Part shown: positions 34,625-43,399 of the stretch, piece by piece
How positions within the stretch are numbered: position 1 is the first letter of the stretch
Layout of the letters: every line of letters begins with the position of its first letter
Assembly: GCF_030295765.1 (NCBI RefSeq)
Contig: NZ_AP027292.1
Location: 682,001-746,000 of the forward strand
Direction: 5' to 3'
Source of the DNA: Neptuniibacter halophilus
GTDB lineage: Bacteria; Pseudomonadota; Gammaproteobacteria; Pseudomonadales; Balneatricaceae
Length of the DNA stretch: 64,000 nt
Notes under the pieces: model-generated
Told to the model about the DNA's origin: nothing
Seen by the model: only the letters and a program-made list of their open reading frames with translations
The model's database searches: none
Made by a program: the position numbers and the translations under genes

Positions 34625-36016
34625 ATGCACCCCTCATCCGATAAAATTCCAGTGACCCAGCTATCCGATCCACCCCTGCCCGGTAATGGCAAATTTCATG
34701 TCCGCTTAGTGGAAGGGTTCTATCAAAATCTCAGACGTCTGATCAGCTGGCCCCTGATCGGCCTGTTTTTCGGTCTGGGTTGGGTGCGTATTGATGGCCA
34801 GCCGCTGGTTATGTTTGATTTTGCCGCCCACCGGATCTTTCTCTTCGGCGCTGAGTTGTCCTGGTACGACCTGCCCATTCTGGCGGGCCTGATGATCGCC
34901 GGTGCCAGCCTGCTGTTCTTTATGGCGGTTGGCTGGGGTCGTGTATGGTGCGGCTTTGCCTGTCCACAGTCGATCTGGACCTGGATTTTTATCCGCATTG
35001 AGCAATTCACCGAGGGCCGCGCATCTCAGCGGGCAAAACAGGACGCACAGTCTTTCACCCCGCTTCGCTTACTGCGCCGTGGCCTGAAACACCTGATCTG
35101 GCTGCTGGTTGCGCTGATCACGGCCCTCAGTTTCAGTGCTTACTTTGTGCCAATTGAAACCTTGCTGAGTGACCTGATACATGCGCGGGCCAGTTGGTTC
35201 AGTATCAGTTGGCTGACCGTGATGACCCTGCTGACCTACCTGAATGCCGGGCTGGTCAGAGAAAAGGTCTGCCTGCATATGTGCCCCTACTCGCGTTTTC
35301 AGGGAGTGATGTTCGACCCGGATACCCGCACGGTCAGTTACGATCAGCAGCGCGGCGAACCCCGGCGGGATAAACATCATCCACAATCCGCTGAAGGTGA
35401 TTGTGTCGATTGCGGCATCTGCGTTCAGGTCTGCCCTACCGGGATCGATATACGCAACGGTCTGCAGGCCGCCTGTATCGACTGCGCTGCCTGCATCGAT
35501 GCCTGCGATCAGGTTATGGATAAGCTGGGCCGGGATCGCGGGCTGATCGGTTTCTATTCAGAACAGCAGCTCAATACCACGATGCTACCCCGGCAGGAAG
35601 AACACAGCCCGATGCTGCGCCCTCGTCTGCTCGGTTATCTGTCGGTGCTGGTTGTCACGCTCTGGGCTGTCGTCTATGGCCTCGGCCAGCGAACTGATCT
35701 GCTGATTGAGATCGCCCGCGAACGGGGTGAACTCTACCAGATGGAAGGCAACCGGATCTGCAACCGTTACCGGGTAGAACTGGAGCGCTTTAATCCGGAT
35801 CTGAAACAACTGCAACTGGCTGTCAGAACCGCAGAGCCGGGACTGAACCTGACCGTCTCCGGCCCGCTTCTGATCGATCTGCAACCCGGTAACCGGGTTA
35901 TCCACTACCAGCTCTGTAGTCAGAAAGCTCCCATGCAATCACGTAATCAGATCCATTTTGAGTTTAATCAGGCCGGCTTCATTGCCAGTAAGGAGAGCAC
36001 TTTTCTGGCACCCTGA
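34625..36016 (+). CDS. ccoG: Cytochrome c oxidase accessory protein CcoG (RdxA/FixG)
   Basis: 463 residues with about five membrane helices, the first near 38-58. Polyferredoxin motifs are GRVWCGFACPQSIWTW in a membrane region, a CxxxCP motif in VCLHMCPYSRFQ, and two clusters CVDCGICVQVCPTGIDI and CIDCAACIDACDQ near 260-300. A C-terminal periplasmic immunoglobulin-like domain follows (about 350-460). CcoG helps deliver copper to cbb3 oxidases, probably by reducing Cu(II). The ccoNOPQ genes are not nearby, so the gene stands alone here. Start at ATG 34625 is the first in frame. Confidence 0.94.
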   Translation: MHPSSDKIPVTQLSDPPLPGNGKFHVRLVEGFYQNLRRLISWPLIGLFFGLGWVRIDGQPLVMFDFAAHRIFLFGAELSWYDLPILAGLMIAGASLLFFMAVGWGRVWCGFACPQSIWTWIFIRIEQFTEGRASQRAKQDAQSFTPLRLLRRGLKHLIWLLVALITALSFSAYFVPIETLLSDLIHARASWFSISWLTVMTLLTYLNAGLVREKVCLHMCPYSRFQGVMFDPDTRTVSYDQQRGEPRRDKHHPQSAEGDCVDCGICVQVCPTGIDIRNGLQAACIDCAACIDACDQVMDKLGRDRGLIGFYSEQQLNTTMLPRQEEHSPMLRPRLLGYLSVLVVTLWAVVYGLGQRTDLLIEIARERGELYQMEGNRICNRYRVELERFNPDLKQLQLAVRTAEPGLNLTVSGPLLIDLQPGNRVIHYQLCSQKAPMQSRNQIHFEFNQAGFIASKESTFLAP

Positions 36017-36022
36017 AGAGGT

Positions 36023-36062
36023 GGCAGGCCGGTGAACCCAGGTTCGAGAGGGCCGGCCTGCC
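36023..36062. terminator. Hairpin after ccoG
   Basis: GGCAGGCCGG and CCGGCCTGCC, 10-base perfect arms with a 20-base loop, 7 bases after the ccoG stop. No T-run follows, so it may act as a Rho-assisted or RNA-stabilising structure shared with the convergent gene. Confidence 0.45.
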
Positions 36063-36089
36063 CGATTCAGAAATGCTCAGGAGGTGAAA

Positions 36090-36335
36090 TCAGAGCAGTT
36101 TTAGTTTTGCCTGTCGTGGCCACTTCTTAATCGCAGACTCACGTTTACAGGCCGCAGACCTGTCCGGATGCGGCTCCTGCCAGACCAGTTCGACGGGGCG
36201 TCGCAACCGGGTGTATTTAGCCCCCCCAACCAGCTCGCCATTATGTTGCCTCAGACGACGCTGCAGATCGGTGGTCACACCGGTATAAAGGCTGCCATCA
36301 GCGCAGCGTAAGATATACACAAACCAGTCTGCCAT
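36090..36335 (-). CDS. GIY-YIG domain protein (UPF0213)
   Basis: 81 residues of the small stand-alone GIY-YIG family. It opens ADWFVYILRCADGSLYTGVT, where the YIL and YTG positions replace GIY and YIG, then DLQRRLRQHNG and ARYTRLRRP-like sequence (KYTRLRRPVELVW) and a C-terminal RESAIKKWPRQAKLKL. Such proteins (YhbQ-like) are putative nucleases of unclear role. ATG at 36335 matches the family; the frame is open further upstream. Confidence 0.9.
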   Translation of the reverse strand: MADWFVYILRCADGSLYTGVTTDLQRRLRQHNGELVGGAKYTRLRRPVELVWQEPHPDRSAACKRESAIKKWPRQAKLKLL

Positions 36336-36696
36336 CACTGCCCCTGTTGCCCTGTTGCGTCCATAAATGACACCCGCTCGCACCTATATCGGTAAGGATT
36401 CACTTACGCGCAAGAATATAAATTACGCGGAACATGAAAGGTCGATCAGAAATAATACCGGAAAATATGATCCACACCGCCAGCCTGTCCCCGAATGATT
36501 GTGGATATTTTTCAACCAACCCGGCCCTGGGCACACTGCTTACTTTTAAGCCAATGAAAAATAAGCGATTTCAAATATGAATAGATATCCATCAAAATGC
36601 TGAAGCTGTAGAGACTATCGGCTCTGCAGCGATCTGCCCAAAACTTATCCATGAAGTTATCCACAATAAATCTGGATAACTGCGCAGACCGGTCGC
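36336..36696. other. Intergenic region with a DnaA-box-like cluster
   Basis: No gene seen. At 36645-36679 three DnaA-box-like nonamers lie within 35 bases: TTATCCATG (36645), the perfect TTATCCACA (36657) and TTATCCAGA on the minus strand (36671-36679). A related GTGGATA is at about 36500. The cluster is just downstream of nth. Confidence 0.55.
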
Positions 36697-37332
36697 TCAG
36701 AAATCGGTCTTCTCTTTAAACTCGCACAGATCTTCAATCAGACAGGAGCCGCACTTCGGCTTACGTGCCACACAGGTATAACGGCCGTGCAGAATCAACC
36801 AGTGATGGGCATCCAGCAGAAACTCCTTAGGCACAAACCGCAGCAGCTTCTGCTCAACCTCATTTACATTTTTTCCCGGAGCGATTCGGGTACGGTTTGA
36901 GACCCGGAAAATATGCGTATCCACCGCCATAGCCGGCTGGCCAAAAGCGGTATTGAGGACGACGTTGGCGGTTTTACGGCCCACACCGGGCAGCGCTTCC
37001 AGCGCTTCGCGGGTATCAGGCACCTCGGAGTGATGCTTTTCGATCAGGGCCTTGCAGGTTTTGATCACATTTTCCGCTTTGGCATTAAACAGGCCGATGG
37101 TCTTGATATATTCCTTCAGGCCGTCCACGCCCAGCGCATAGATCGCCTCGGGCGTATTTGCCACCGGATAGAGCTTGCGGGTCGCTTTATTCACCCCAAC
37201 ATCCGTCGCCTGAGCAGAGAGAATCACCGCAATCAGCAGCTCAAAGGGAGTGCTGTATTCCAGTTCAGTGGTCGGGTTCGGGTTATCTTCGCGCCAGCGG
37301 GAGAAAATCTCGTAACGTTTCTGTTTATTCAT
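36697..37332 (-). CDS. nth: Endonuclease III
   Basis: 211 residues, the length of E. coli Nth. The helix-hairpin-helix LPGVGRKTANVVLN contains the catalytic lysine near residue 120, and AVDTHIFRVSNR holds the catalytic Asp near 138. The C-terminal Fe-S cluster motif is C-x6-C-x2-C-x5-C (CVARKPKCGSCLIEDLC). It removes oxidised pyrimidines from DNA and cleaves abasic sites. In E. coli nth ends the rsx operon; here the rsx genes are on the same strand about 5 kb upstream, separated by signalling and lipoprotein genes. Confidence 0.96.
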   Translation of the reverse strand: MNKQKRYEIFSRWREDNPNPTTELEYSTPFELLIAVILSAQATDVGVNKATRKLYPVANTPEAIYALGVDGLKEYIKTIGLFNAKAENVIKTCKALIEKHHSEVPDTREALEALPGVGRKTANVVLNTAFGQPAMAVDTHIFRVSNRTRIAPGKNVNEVEQKLLRFVPKEFLLDAHHWLILHGRYTCVARKPKCGSCLIEDLCEFKEKTDF

Positions 37333-37357
37333 TGCGGTTTAAACTTGGTAGCAGCGG

Positions 37358-38326
37358 TTATTCGTCTTCATCAAACAGGGTCACCAGATTGCGCCCGTTC
37401 TGCTTGGATTGATACAGGGCGCGGTCGGCCTCTTCCAGCCATACCTGAGAACTCCCCTGACGAAAACTCAGTTCAGACACCCCAAGACTGATGGTTACCT
37501 GAATCCGGTCAGCCCCATAGGGAAGAATGACCGATTCTACCCGCTCACGCAGGCGTTCAGCAAAAATCATTGCCCGCTCACCGTTGGTGCCGGTCAGTAA
37601 CGCCACATACTCCTCACCGCCATAGCGTCCCAGCACATCGGTTTTACGTGCCTGCTCCTGAAGGGTTTTCGCTACCATCTTAATCACTTCATCGCCCGCC
37701 TGATGGCCGTAGGTATCATTAACCTTTTTGAAGTGGTCGATATCAAAAATCACCAGTGAAGTCGGCAACTGGCTGCGCTGGTAACGTTCAAACTCCTGCT
37801 CCAGACACTCCTGCCAGTGACCCCGGTTAAACAGGCCGGTCAGTCGATCTTCACGGCTCAGGTTTTCCAGTTTGCGGTTCATCTGTTTCAGCGCCAGCTG
37901 ACCCATCGCCGTATCAGTCACGTCGTAGATCAGAATCCCGATATGATCCACCTCCCCCGAGGGTGAGTTAAGCGGAATCAGGGTGATATTCTGATACATA
38001 TAACGCGCCTGACCGGTGACCGGCCGGTTACTCTTGAAATGGAACAGATAAGGTCGCTGCTCCCAGGAGATATAAGCGGGATTACGTAACAGGTATACCG
38101 ACTCAATCTTATGCTGAAGCCAGCTTTCCGGCAGCTCGGGGAACAGGCTGAACAGGTGCTGACCACAGACTTTACGGGCTTCTACGCCGGAGTGGTTCTC
38201 CATAAACCCGTTCCAGAGCTTGATCGTACCCGCCCGGTCCACGACCAGCAGACCTACCTCCAGATTCTGAATCAGCCCCAGAGTCCAGTGCAGTTCATCG
38301 ATATCCTGAAAGTCATAGCTGTTCAT
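37358..38326 (-). CDS. PAS-GGDEF diguanylate cyclase
   Basis: 322 residues, soluble. A PAS domain (about 20-135) includes GLLVVDRAGTIKLWNGFMEN; the GGDEF domain (about 155-320) has GLFNRGHWQECLEQEF, FDIDHFKKVNDTYGH and the active-site motif RYGGEEYVALL. An inhibitory RxxD site is not obvious before the motif. The start ATG overlaps the TGA of the upstream response-regulator gene (TGATG), so the two are translationally coupled and probably act in one pathway. The frame is open 23 codons further upstream into that gene. Confidence 0.92.
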   Translation of the reverse strand: MNSYDFQDIDELHWTLGLIQNLEVGLLVVDRAGTIKLWNGFMENHSGVEARKVCGQHLFSLFPELPESWLQHKIESVYLLRNPAYISWEQRPYLFHFKSNRPVTGQARYMYQNITLIPLNSPSGEVDHIGILIYDVTDTAMGQLALKQMNRKLENLSREDRLTGLFNRGHWQECLEQEFERYQRSQLPTSLVIFDIDHFKKVNDTYGHQAGDEVIKMVAKTLQEQARKTDVLGRYGGEEYVALLTGTNGERAMIFAERLRERVESVILPYGADRIQVTISLGVSELSFRQGSSQVWLEEADRALYQSKQNGRNLVTLFDEDE

Positions 38327-39303
38327 CAGAAGTAACTCGCTATTTTCTGTAACCGGGGCAGAGAGTCCGGGGTAAACACCAGCAACAGTTCGCACTCAAA
38401 GTCATGCTCACTGAGACGGTAGTCGATACTGATTGTCAGGGTTGAGGCAAACTTCTCGATCCGGTCGTTCATGCCGTTATAGTCATGCACGATAAACGGG
38501 GTGCCTTTACTGAAGACCAGATCGAGTTGCTGAGAGAAACTGGAGAGGAACGCCGCAATCAGTGCATTGGCTAACGACATCATCAGTTCGGAGCGACGAA
38601 ACTCACCACTGTCATAGGCCGGCATAAGACGGGAGACCTTAGCCAGATTCCCCTTCGGCAGGATCAGCAATGCTTCACCGGCGACACCCCCGCCAATAAA
38701 GCCCTGACTGATCAGGTCACAATCTGACTGCCGTACCTGAATCAGTTGAGCATTAATATCCACGGCTTCTGTCATAGTCACCGCCGGAATCGGCAGATGA
38801 ATAAAGGTATTCAGCAGTCGCGCCAGCATCTCACCCGCCTGCCCCATCGCCACGTTAGAGACCTCCTGATAATACTCTGGCAAGGCAATCAGATTGTCCG
38901 GGCTATCAGAAGTATCAGAAGGGTGCTCCAGCTCACTGAGTAACCCAAATTGCTGCAGCACTTCGGTGATCGACTCAGGCGTGGTAGGTTTTTTGATAAA
39001 TTCGAGCGCGCCCAGTTGCAATACCCGCTTGCGCGCTTCCGGCTGCACATCAGCAGACACCACAATCGTCATGGCTGGCAGATCATCCCGACGGATACGC
39101 TCCAGCACCTGGTAGCCATCCATAATCGGCATAGTCAGATCCAGAAACAGAATCTCACCTTTTCCGGCGCGAACCGCCTCAAGCCCTTCAAGACCATGTT
39201 CGGCAAACGTTACTTCTACGTTCCAACCCCGCAGGGCCGAGGCCATCTGCTTACGTGCTAAACGGGAATCGTCACATATCACTACGGGAACAGGCCGGCT
39301 CAC
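38326..39303 (-). CDS. Response regulator with a CheC/CheX-like phosphatase domain
   Basis: 325 residues from GTG at 39303, which has AGGA 7 bases upstream; the longer open frame would run through a hairpin and has no family match. The receiver domain (about 1-125) contains CDDSRLARKQM, the phospho-acceptor Asp in LFLDLTMPIMDGY and the lysine in FIKKP. The rest (about 150-320) resembles CheC/CheX phosphatases, with SNVAMGQAGEMLARLL and ELMMSLANALIAAFLSSF. CheC-type domains dephosphorylate CheY-like proteins. Coupled to the following GGDEF gene, so phosphorylation may feed into c-di-GMP synthesis. Confidence 0.87.
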   Translation of the reverse strand: MSRPVPVVICDDSRLARKQMASALRGWNVEVTFAEHGLEGLEAVRAGKGEILFLDLTMPIMDGYQVLERIRRDDLPAMTIVVSADVQPEARKRVLQLGALEFIKKPTTPESITEVLQQFGLLSELEHPSDTSDSPDNLIALPEYYQEVSNVAMGQAGEMLARLLNTFIHLPIPAVTMTEAVDINAQLIQVRQSDCDLISQGFIGGGVAGEALLILPKGNLAKVSRLMPAYDSGEFRRSELMMSLANALIAAFLSSFSQQLDLVFSKGTPFIVHDYNGMNDRIEKFASTLTISIDYRLSEHDFECELLLVFTPDSLPRLQKIASYF

Positions 39304-39357
39304 TCGATTTTCCTGACTCAGAAACAGTGGAAAGACAAGAGCAAAGCCTAAAGCAAG

Positions 39358-39384
39358 CCCCCGCAGAAAACAATTCTGCGGGGG
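39358..39384 (-). terminator. Hairpin between the lipoprotein and response-regulator genes
   Basis: CCCCCGCAGAA and TTCTGCGGGGG with a 5-base loop, 11 perfect pairs. On the minus strand it follows the lipoprotein gene by about 108 bases and is followed by CTTGCTTT, a weak T tract. It likely ends the M48-lipoprotein transcript. Confidence 0.6.
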
Positions 39385-39491
39385 GCCAATTTCAACCGCG
39401 TAGTGGCTTAAGGCCATTAACGGTGAACTGCGCGTTACATCTACAGACTTCAGGGCATGCAGAGCACCAACAGAACTTGTTCGCAGCTTCC

Positions 39492-40049
39492 TTAATTAAC
39501 TAATCTGAAGGAACCCGCCATCGCTTCAAATTCAGCTAACTCTTTATCAAAGAAATAAAGGGCAGGCGCCTGATAGCTCATGCTATAGAATCGCTTATCT
39601 TTCAGGGTACCGTATACCAGGATTTTATATTCAAGACCTGCCGTGGTAACGGCGTTGAGGTGCATTTTGAACCCATCCTCTCCAAGCAGCATAACAGGCT
39701 CCAGAGACTCCTGTTCAACCGTCGCACCCGCAAGACGGGCTTTGTAGTCTTCAATATAATGTTCGGCGATCTCCGTGATCAACGCATTCTCAGCCAGCTT
39801 AATTTCCAGTGCAGCAAAGGGCTTTTCCAGCTCAGTCTGAATAAAGCCAATCTTCTGAAGGGACAGGCCATCTTTGGTGATAATCAATTCTCCGGGGACT
39901 GAACTGTTGTACTGTACCCAACCACCCGGAACCCGGACCTCGAACGAACCGGCACCATTTCTGACACTGGACTCAGCATCCGGCAAGCGTGTGAATGCCT
40001 GACAACCTGCCAGCATTAACGCAAGAGCAACAACGATGATTTTCTTCAT
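39492..40049 (-). CDS. Putative lipoprotein
   Basis: 185 residues. The signal is MKKIIVVALALMLAGCQAF, with a lipobox LAGC giving Cys16 as the lipidated residue. The mature part is mixed alpha/beta with no recognised family; a segment FEVRVPGGWVQYNSSVPGEL and a GEDGFKMHLNAVTTAGLEYK segment suggest a small periplasmic domain. It lies 16 bases downstream of an M48 protease gene and is cotranscribed with it. The upstream lipoprotein gene makes this a three-lipoprotein operon. Confidence 0.85.
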   Translation of the reverse strand: MKKIIVVALALMLAGCQAFTRLPDAESSVRNGAGSFEVRVPGGWVQYNSSVPGELIITKDGLSLQKIGFIQTELEKPFAALEIKLAENALITEIAEHYIEDYKARLAGATVEQESLEPVMLLGEDGFKMHLNAVTTAGLEYKILVYGTLKDKRFYSMSYQAPALYFFDKELAEFEAMAGSFRLVN

Positions 40050-40065
40050 TGATTGGATTCCTTTC

Positions 40066-41193
40066 TTACATCAACTTATTTAAATAGAATTCCGCAAAAG
40101 CAGTGTCTTCATCTTCAGAGGCGAACTTCAGATAGTTTTGCAGATGACTGACGGCCTGTTCCTGCTGCTCAGTTTTCAGATAATAAAAGCCTAACGCTTT
40201 GTGTGCAGCAGCGTAGCCCGGCTGTTGATCCAGTGCGGCCAGTAAATGCTCTTCCGCCTTTAAATGACTTTCCTGATCCTCTTTTTTCAACAGCGCAAGG
40301 CCCATCAGAAAATCAAAATGTTCCGGATATAATCGTTTCGACGCTTCATCCTCGAGCGTCGCCAGAACAGCCCGGACCTTACCGGCAGCAAGCTTTTCAC
40401 GTAAAACACTTTCTCTGACAGGCCCTACTACAGACTGGTAAGCAGAGAAACCAACCTCTCCGCCGGCACTCCCCTCAGCCTCATGTAAACGCTGAAAGTT
40501 TTCGATCCGGCTTTGTAATTTGGGATGGCTGGCAAAAAAATAGGGTTCATCCACGTCCTCAGCCTTCACCTCACGGGCGAGAATTTCGAACGCCCGGGAC
40601 GCTTCAGAGGTATCGTAACCCGCCTGCCTGAGGCGAATAAAACCCAGATTATCTGCTTCAGTTTCATGCTCCTGTGAGTAACCACTCATGGAGTTGAGAG
40701 CGACTAACTGTCCGGCAAAAGGAACACCCATCATTGATACAGCCAGCGCCCAGCCCTGACTGTTCTGATTGTAAACCCTCTGCTTCGCACCGTGCTTCTG
40801 AAGAAAATGGACTCCTTCGTGTGCCAGCACCGATGCGATCTGCGCCTCATTTTCCAGTGAAGTCAGCATACCCATATTGATGTAAATGCTGCCATTGGGA
40901 AGCGCAAATGCATTCAATACCGGAGCCTTATGCAGATTAACCCTGATACTGCCCTGAAACTCGGGGTAGAGCCGGTCCATCACTGCCTGAAGATAGCCCT
41001 GAATATCCGGATAGTCAGGAATTTTTCGCCCTTTAACCATCGCGGTATCAAACTTTTCAGCCTGATACCACAAACGGGTCTCTCCTTCCGTATCCGCAGC
41101 AATCTCATCTCCACTTTGAAAAGACTTAATTTGTGTAGATTTACAGCCGGCTAACAGCAGAATCAGGCAAATAAGGGTAATGCGATTCGCCAT
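40066..41193 (-). CDS. M48-family zinc metalloprotease lipoprotein with TPR-like C-terminus
   Basis: 375 residues. A lipoprotein signal (LILLLAGCKS) gives Cys17. The peptidase domain (about 50-235) has the zinc motif HEGVH in ASVLAHEGVHFLQKHG and the third ligand in QEHETEADNLGFIRL. The C-terminal quarter (about 270-370) is helical, with LKAEEHLLAALDQQPGYAAA repeated in TPR style. The architecture resembles BepA/LoiP-type periplasmic proteases that act on outer-membrane proteins. It sits in a three-gene lipoprotein operon. Confidence 0.92.
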   Translation of the reverse strand: MANRITLICLILLLAGCKSTQIKSFQSGDEIAADTEGETRLWYQAEKFDTAMVKGRKIPDYPDIQGYLQAVMDRLYPEFQGSIRVNLHKAPVLNAFALPNGSIYINMGMLTSLENEAQIASVLAHEGVHFLQKHGAKQRVYNQNSQGWALAVSMMGVPFAGQLVALNSMSGYSQEHETEADNLGFIRLRQAGYDTSEASRAFEILAREVKAEDVDEPYFFASHPKLQSRIENFQRLHEAEGSAGGEVGFSAYQSVVGPVRESVLREKLAAGKVRAVLATLEDEASKRLYPEHFDFLMGLALLKKEDQESHLKAEEHLLAALDQQPGYAAAHKALGFYYLKTEQQEQAVSHLQNYLKFASEDEDTAFAEFYLNKLM

Positions 41194-41195
41194 TG

Positions 41196-41963
41196 CTATT
41201 TACCAGCCACCTGAACCACTGCAGTGCGTCCTACCGCCTCAGCAGGCAGAGTTTCGAGCGCCTTGATGACTGACTTCTGGACATCTTCCTCAGTCAGGAA
41301 TCCAACTTCCTGTGAGAAAACAAAATTGTTCCAGATAACATTGCCGGTTTCCGTCTCAACAATCCCGACAGTGAGATAGGAGAACCCCATAGGAATCGCC
41401 ACGCCAAAAATAGCCGCTGCCACCATCGCGGCTTTACGCCCCTCGGTACTGATGTAATCCTGCCCCGAAGTAAAAACGATGTAATTAAGGCCATATTTTT
41501 CGTTTAGAAAGGCCAACCCAGGCCCCAGTGTCGTTTTCGTGCTCAGCGCGTCCTGATTCCAGGCGGGATGGCGGTTACGGGTGATCTCTGATTCAACCAC
41601 CGGGTAATAGAGTTCAGCGTACTGCTCCAGAAGCTGCTTTTCTTCCCCGCTGAGCTCGGGCTGACCCACTACCCGAAATTTTTCCAGACCAGAGAACTCT
41701 GCGGTTACAGCTTCAGTCACCAGTTCGGTACCGGTCTGTGTCCACTCAGGTACCTCCTCAGCACTGCTGACACCCAGTTCAAATATCTGAATATCCGCAG
41801 TGGTCATCAGCAACTGATGATTCTCCTGAGAAGCCAGCGAAGTCTGGAGATGCTCATGCTGGCCTTTATGGACCGACGTCACGCAGCCGGCAAGCGATAA
41901 TACGAGCAGGAATAGCGAAGAGATACGCAGCGACCGCTGCAGAGAAAACTCAGGTAAGATCAT
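41196..41963 (-). CDS. Putative lipoprotein
   Basis: 255 residues from ATG at 41963, the start that gives a normal lipoprotein signal (SSLFLLVLSLAGC, lipid Cys at 27) and has GGATGG upstream; an open frame of 12 more codons starts at 41999. The mature protein has QIFELGVSSAEEVPEWTQTG, an alpha/beta body and the segment AAIFGVAIPMGFSYLTVGIV followed by ETETGNVIWNNFVFSQEV, reminiscent of periplasmic proteins with a CsgG/TolB-N-like fold. I cannot name the family. Two bases separate it from the M48 protease gene. Confidence 0.82.
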   Translation of the reverse strand: MILPEFSLQRSLRISSLFLLVLSLAGCVTSVHKGQHEHLQTSLASQENHQLLMTTADIQIFELGVSSAEEVPEWTQTGTELVTEAVTAEFSGLEKFRVVGQPELSGEEKQLLEQYAELYYPVVESEITRNRHPAWNQDALSTKTTLGPGLAFLNEKYGLNYIVFTSGQDYISTEGRKAAMVAAAIFGVAIPMGFSYLTVGIVETETGNVIWNNFVFSQEVGFLTEEDVQKSVIKALETLPAEAVGRTAVVQVAGK

Positions 41964-42050
41964 AGCCCCATCCATGAAACAACAATTGAATGGGGCCATG
42001 TTAATGAAGCCTTGCTAAAAAAAGCAAACGCCTTTAGTCGAATAGTGCGC

Positions 42051-42752
42051 TCAGCCGGTTACCCGCACTCGCTCCGGCCGGGAACCCGGGTCAGAAGCCA
42101 CTTCCGCCTTACGCTGTTGCAGGCGGCTGTCGATAATGTTCTTCAGGGCGATCAGCAGCCCCATACCGACAAAGGCACCCGGTGGTAACACCGCAAACAG
42201 GAAACCTGTGTAATCTTCAACCAGAGTGATTTTCCAGCTTTCAGCCGCAGGGCCGAACAGCAGTTGCATATCGCTGAACAGGGTACCAAGACCCAGTGCT
42301 TCACGCATCGCCCCGAGCAGAATCAGTACCGCAGAGAAGCCGAGGCCCATCATCAGACCATCCAGCAGGGAGGCTTTAACCGGGTTTTTACAGGCGAACG
42401 CATCCGCACGGCCCATAATCGCGCAGTTGGTTACGATCAGCGGGATAAAGATCCCCAGAATCAGGTAAAGCTCATAGGTAAACGCTTTCATGAGCAGTTC
42501 GATGGCGGTTACAAACGAGGCGATGATCATCACAAAAATAGGCAGGCGGACGGAATCCGGCACAAACTTCCGAAAGGCTGACACCGTCAGGTTGGAGCCC
42601 ATCAGTACCAGTGTACTGGCCAGCCCGAGACCGATCGCATTGACCACAGAACCGGTCACCGCCAGCAGCGGACAGAGCCCCAGTAGCTGAACCAGTGCCG
42701 GGTTATTACCCCAGAGGCCATCCAGAGTGATTTTTTTGTAATCCGCTGACAT
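42051..42752 (-). CDS. rsxE: Rsx/Rnf complex subunit E
   Basis: 233 residues, six membrane helices, collinear with RsxE/Rnf[21 protein letters not shown] near residues 11-30, [20 protein letters not shown] near 99-118, and [20 protein letters not shown]. Together with RsxA it forms the paired inner-membrane core that holds a buried Fe-S centre. Its start overlaps the rsxG stop by one base. The last gene of the operon; a C-terminal charged tail (about 205-233) is longer than in E. coli. Confidence 0.95.
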   Translation of the reverse strand: MSADYKKITLDGLWGNNPALVQLLGLCPLLAVTGSVVNAIGLGLASTLVLMGSNLTVSAFRKFVPDSVRLPIFVMIIASFVTAIELLMKAFTYELYLILGIFIPLIVTNCAIMGRADAFACKNPVKASLLDGLMMGLGFSAVLILLGAMREALGLGTLFSDMQLLFGPAAESWKITLVEDYTGFLFAVLPPGAFVGMGLLIALKNIIDSRLQQRKAEVASDPGSRPERVRVTG

Positions 42753-43399
42753 CAGTTAGTTACCTCTGCTGTGTGTTCCGGGCTTAGCTGCAGCAGATGG
42801 GTCCGGTTTGCTGCAAAGTAATCCAGCCCGCGGGAAACTGCGTTGACTACGGCGCGCGGGGTGATCGTTGCACCGGTAAACTGGTCAAACTGACCACCAT
42901 CTTTCTTCACCGCCCAGCGCGGGTCATCAGTCCCCTGCTTGGCGAGACCGTTAAAGCTGAACACCCAGGCGGATTTCTTGGTATCCACCTTATCTCCCAG
43001 GCCCGGTGTTTCCTTATGGCCCAGTACCCGCACACCCGCTACGCTGCCATCCGCATTAAACCCGGCAATCAAATCGATTCGACCACTGTAGCCATCCGGA
43101 GCAACAAGCGGCAGAATCACCGTTGTCACCCGGCCAGCCTTACGTGCCCGGTAAGCGATAACCGGTTGAGTATCGCCGGTAATCTCCGGCGCGACCAGCT
43201 CCAGGGTATCTTCCAGCAGGTCATTATCGATACTCTGACGAGGCACAATCTCATACAGAGCCCGGGCTTTCTGTTCACGCTCATTACGCGAGATTTTATC
43301 GGCCGTAGTGACCTGAGTCACCGCAATAATCGCAGCGCAGACCACAGCAAACAGACTGATCGCCAGAGTGCTGGTTTTCATTGCACTGAAAAGCTGCAT
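42752..43399 (-). CDS. rsxG: Rsx/Rnf complex subunit G (covalent FMN)
   Basis: 215 residues with one N-terminal membrane helix (about 10-30) and a periplasmic FMN-binding domain. The flavinylation site is the second Thr of [12 protein letters not shown] near residue 180, modified by ApbE in this family. Other conserved parts are [20 protein letters not shown] and [12 protein letters not shown]. It passes electrons on the periplasmic face. One-base overlaps with rsxD and rsxE suggest coupled translation. Confidence 0.95.
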   Translation of the reverse strand: MQLFSAMKTSTLAISLFAVVCAAIIAVTQVTTADKISRNEREQKARALYEIVPRQSIDNDLLEDTLELVAPEITGDTQPVIAYRARKAGRVTTVILPLVAPDGYSGRIDLIAGFNADGSVAGVRVLGHKETPGLGDKVDTKKSAWVFSFNGLAKQGTDDPRWAVKKDGGQFDQFTGATITPRAVVNAVSRGLDYFAANRTHLLQLSPEHTAEVTN

